From: an uncultured Collinsella sp.
GTDB lineage: Bacteria > Actinomycetota > Coriobacteriia > Coriobacteriales > Coriobacteriaceae
Reading direction: 5' to 3'
DNA length: 64,000 nucleotides
NCBI GenBank assembly: GCA_900758475.1
Contig: CAAERQ010000033.1
Location: 44,799 to 108,798 of the forward strand
Below the pieces are notes generated by a model. That model searched no databases, was not told where the DNA came from, and saw nothing but the letters and a program-made list of their open reading frames with translations. Each line of letters opens with the position of its first letter. The stretch's first letter is position 1. The position numbers and the translations under genes were made by a program. This document shows, in pieces, positions 63,906 to 64,000 of this stretch.

Positions 63906-64000
63906 TGTTAGCGTCAATCTATTTTTCACCAGTTTCGCTAAACAGGCGTGCCGTTCGCGCAAAGGCGGTTTCACCGGTTGCGCTAACGTATTTTCACCGA
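63906..64000 (+). mobile_element. End of an insertion sequence (IS21-like?), continues past the window
   Basis: From TGTTAGCG at 63906 the sequence departs from the coupling protein frame and holds repeats TTTCACCAGTTTCGCTAA (63924-63941), TTTCACCGGTTGCGCTAA (63969-63986) and TTTTCACCGA (63991-64000). Multiple internal repeats next to a TGT terminus are typical of IS21-family ends. Family placement is a guess. Confidence 0.55.

Overview
The window looks like chromosome from a high-GC Gram-positive of the class Coriobacteriia, probably Collinsella or a close relative. This is inferred from the GC-rich code, gene content, the T-box pheST operon and the tRNA style, with no database search. Most of it, positions 1 to about 56440, is densely packed core genome, largely on the minus strand. 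The last 7.5 kb, after a tRNA-Val gene, is an accessory island.

Layout. 1-3845: htpG start, a GNAT acetyltransferase, and a CpsB/CpsD/CpsC tyrosine-phosphorylation module controlling capsule export. 4024-9183: PhoR, PhoB, a lone PstB, then a second kinase/regulator pair, read divergently from a D-Ala-D-Ala carboxypeptidase (9383-10723). 10740-14700: a tRNA cluster (Ser-GCT, three Arg-ACG) with peculiar hairpin repeats and a large TPR protein. 15328-25510: housekeeping genes (serS, proC, rlmH, SPFH protein, tRNA-Leu, tatD, rsmA, metG, rsmI) and a GH5-like glycosidase missing a catalytic motif. 26120: tRNA-Phe. 26361-35966: a 12-gene tad (Flp pilus) operon. 36219-42232: rsgA, a P-type cation ATPase with a hairpin over its ribosome-binding site, and pyk. 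42655-44573: a nuclease-fold-like hypothetical and a phospholipase C-like protein. 44653-47451: a nickel ECF transporter (NikMN-Q-O) behind a NikR-type operator. 47612-51590: pheT and pheS behind a T-box riboswitch. 51711-56076: M32 carboxypeptidase, glmM and an EamA transporter. 56366-64000: tRNA-Val, an Abi-type phage-defence protein, a GNAT, an SdpR/SdpI/PH-domain operon, an Xre-type regulator operon with two operators, and a type IV coupling protein gene cut off by an insertion sequence end.

The most striking unexplained structure is a family of tRNA-linked repeats. Downstream of tRNA-Ser, tRNA-Arg, tRNA-Leu and tRNA-Phe, a second copy of that tRNA's own 3' tail lies 186-190 bp from the real one. 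The space between holds three hairpins whose stems change sequence between copies but keep pairing, then an inverted T-loop motif that matches the linked tRNA. This looks like a structured, undescribed non-coding element, possibly a tiny tRNA-targeted mobile element.
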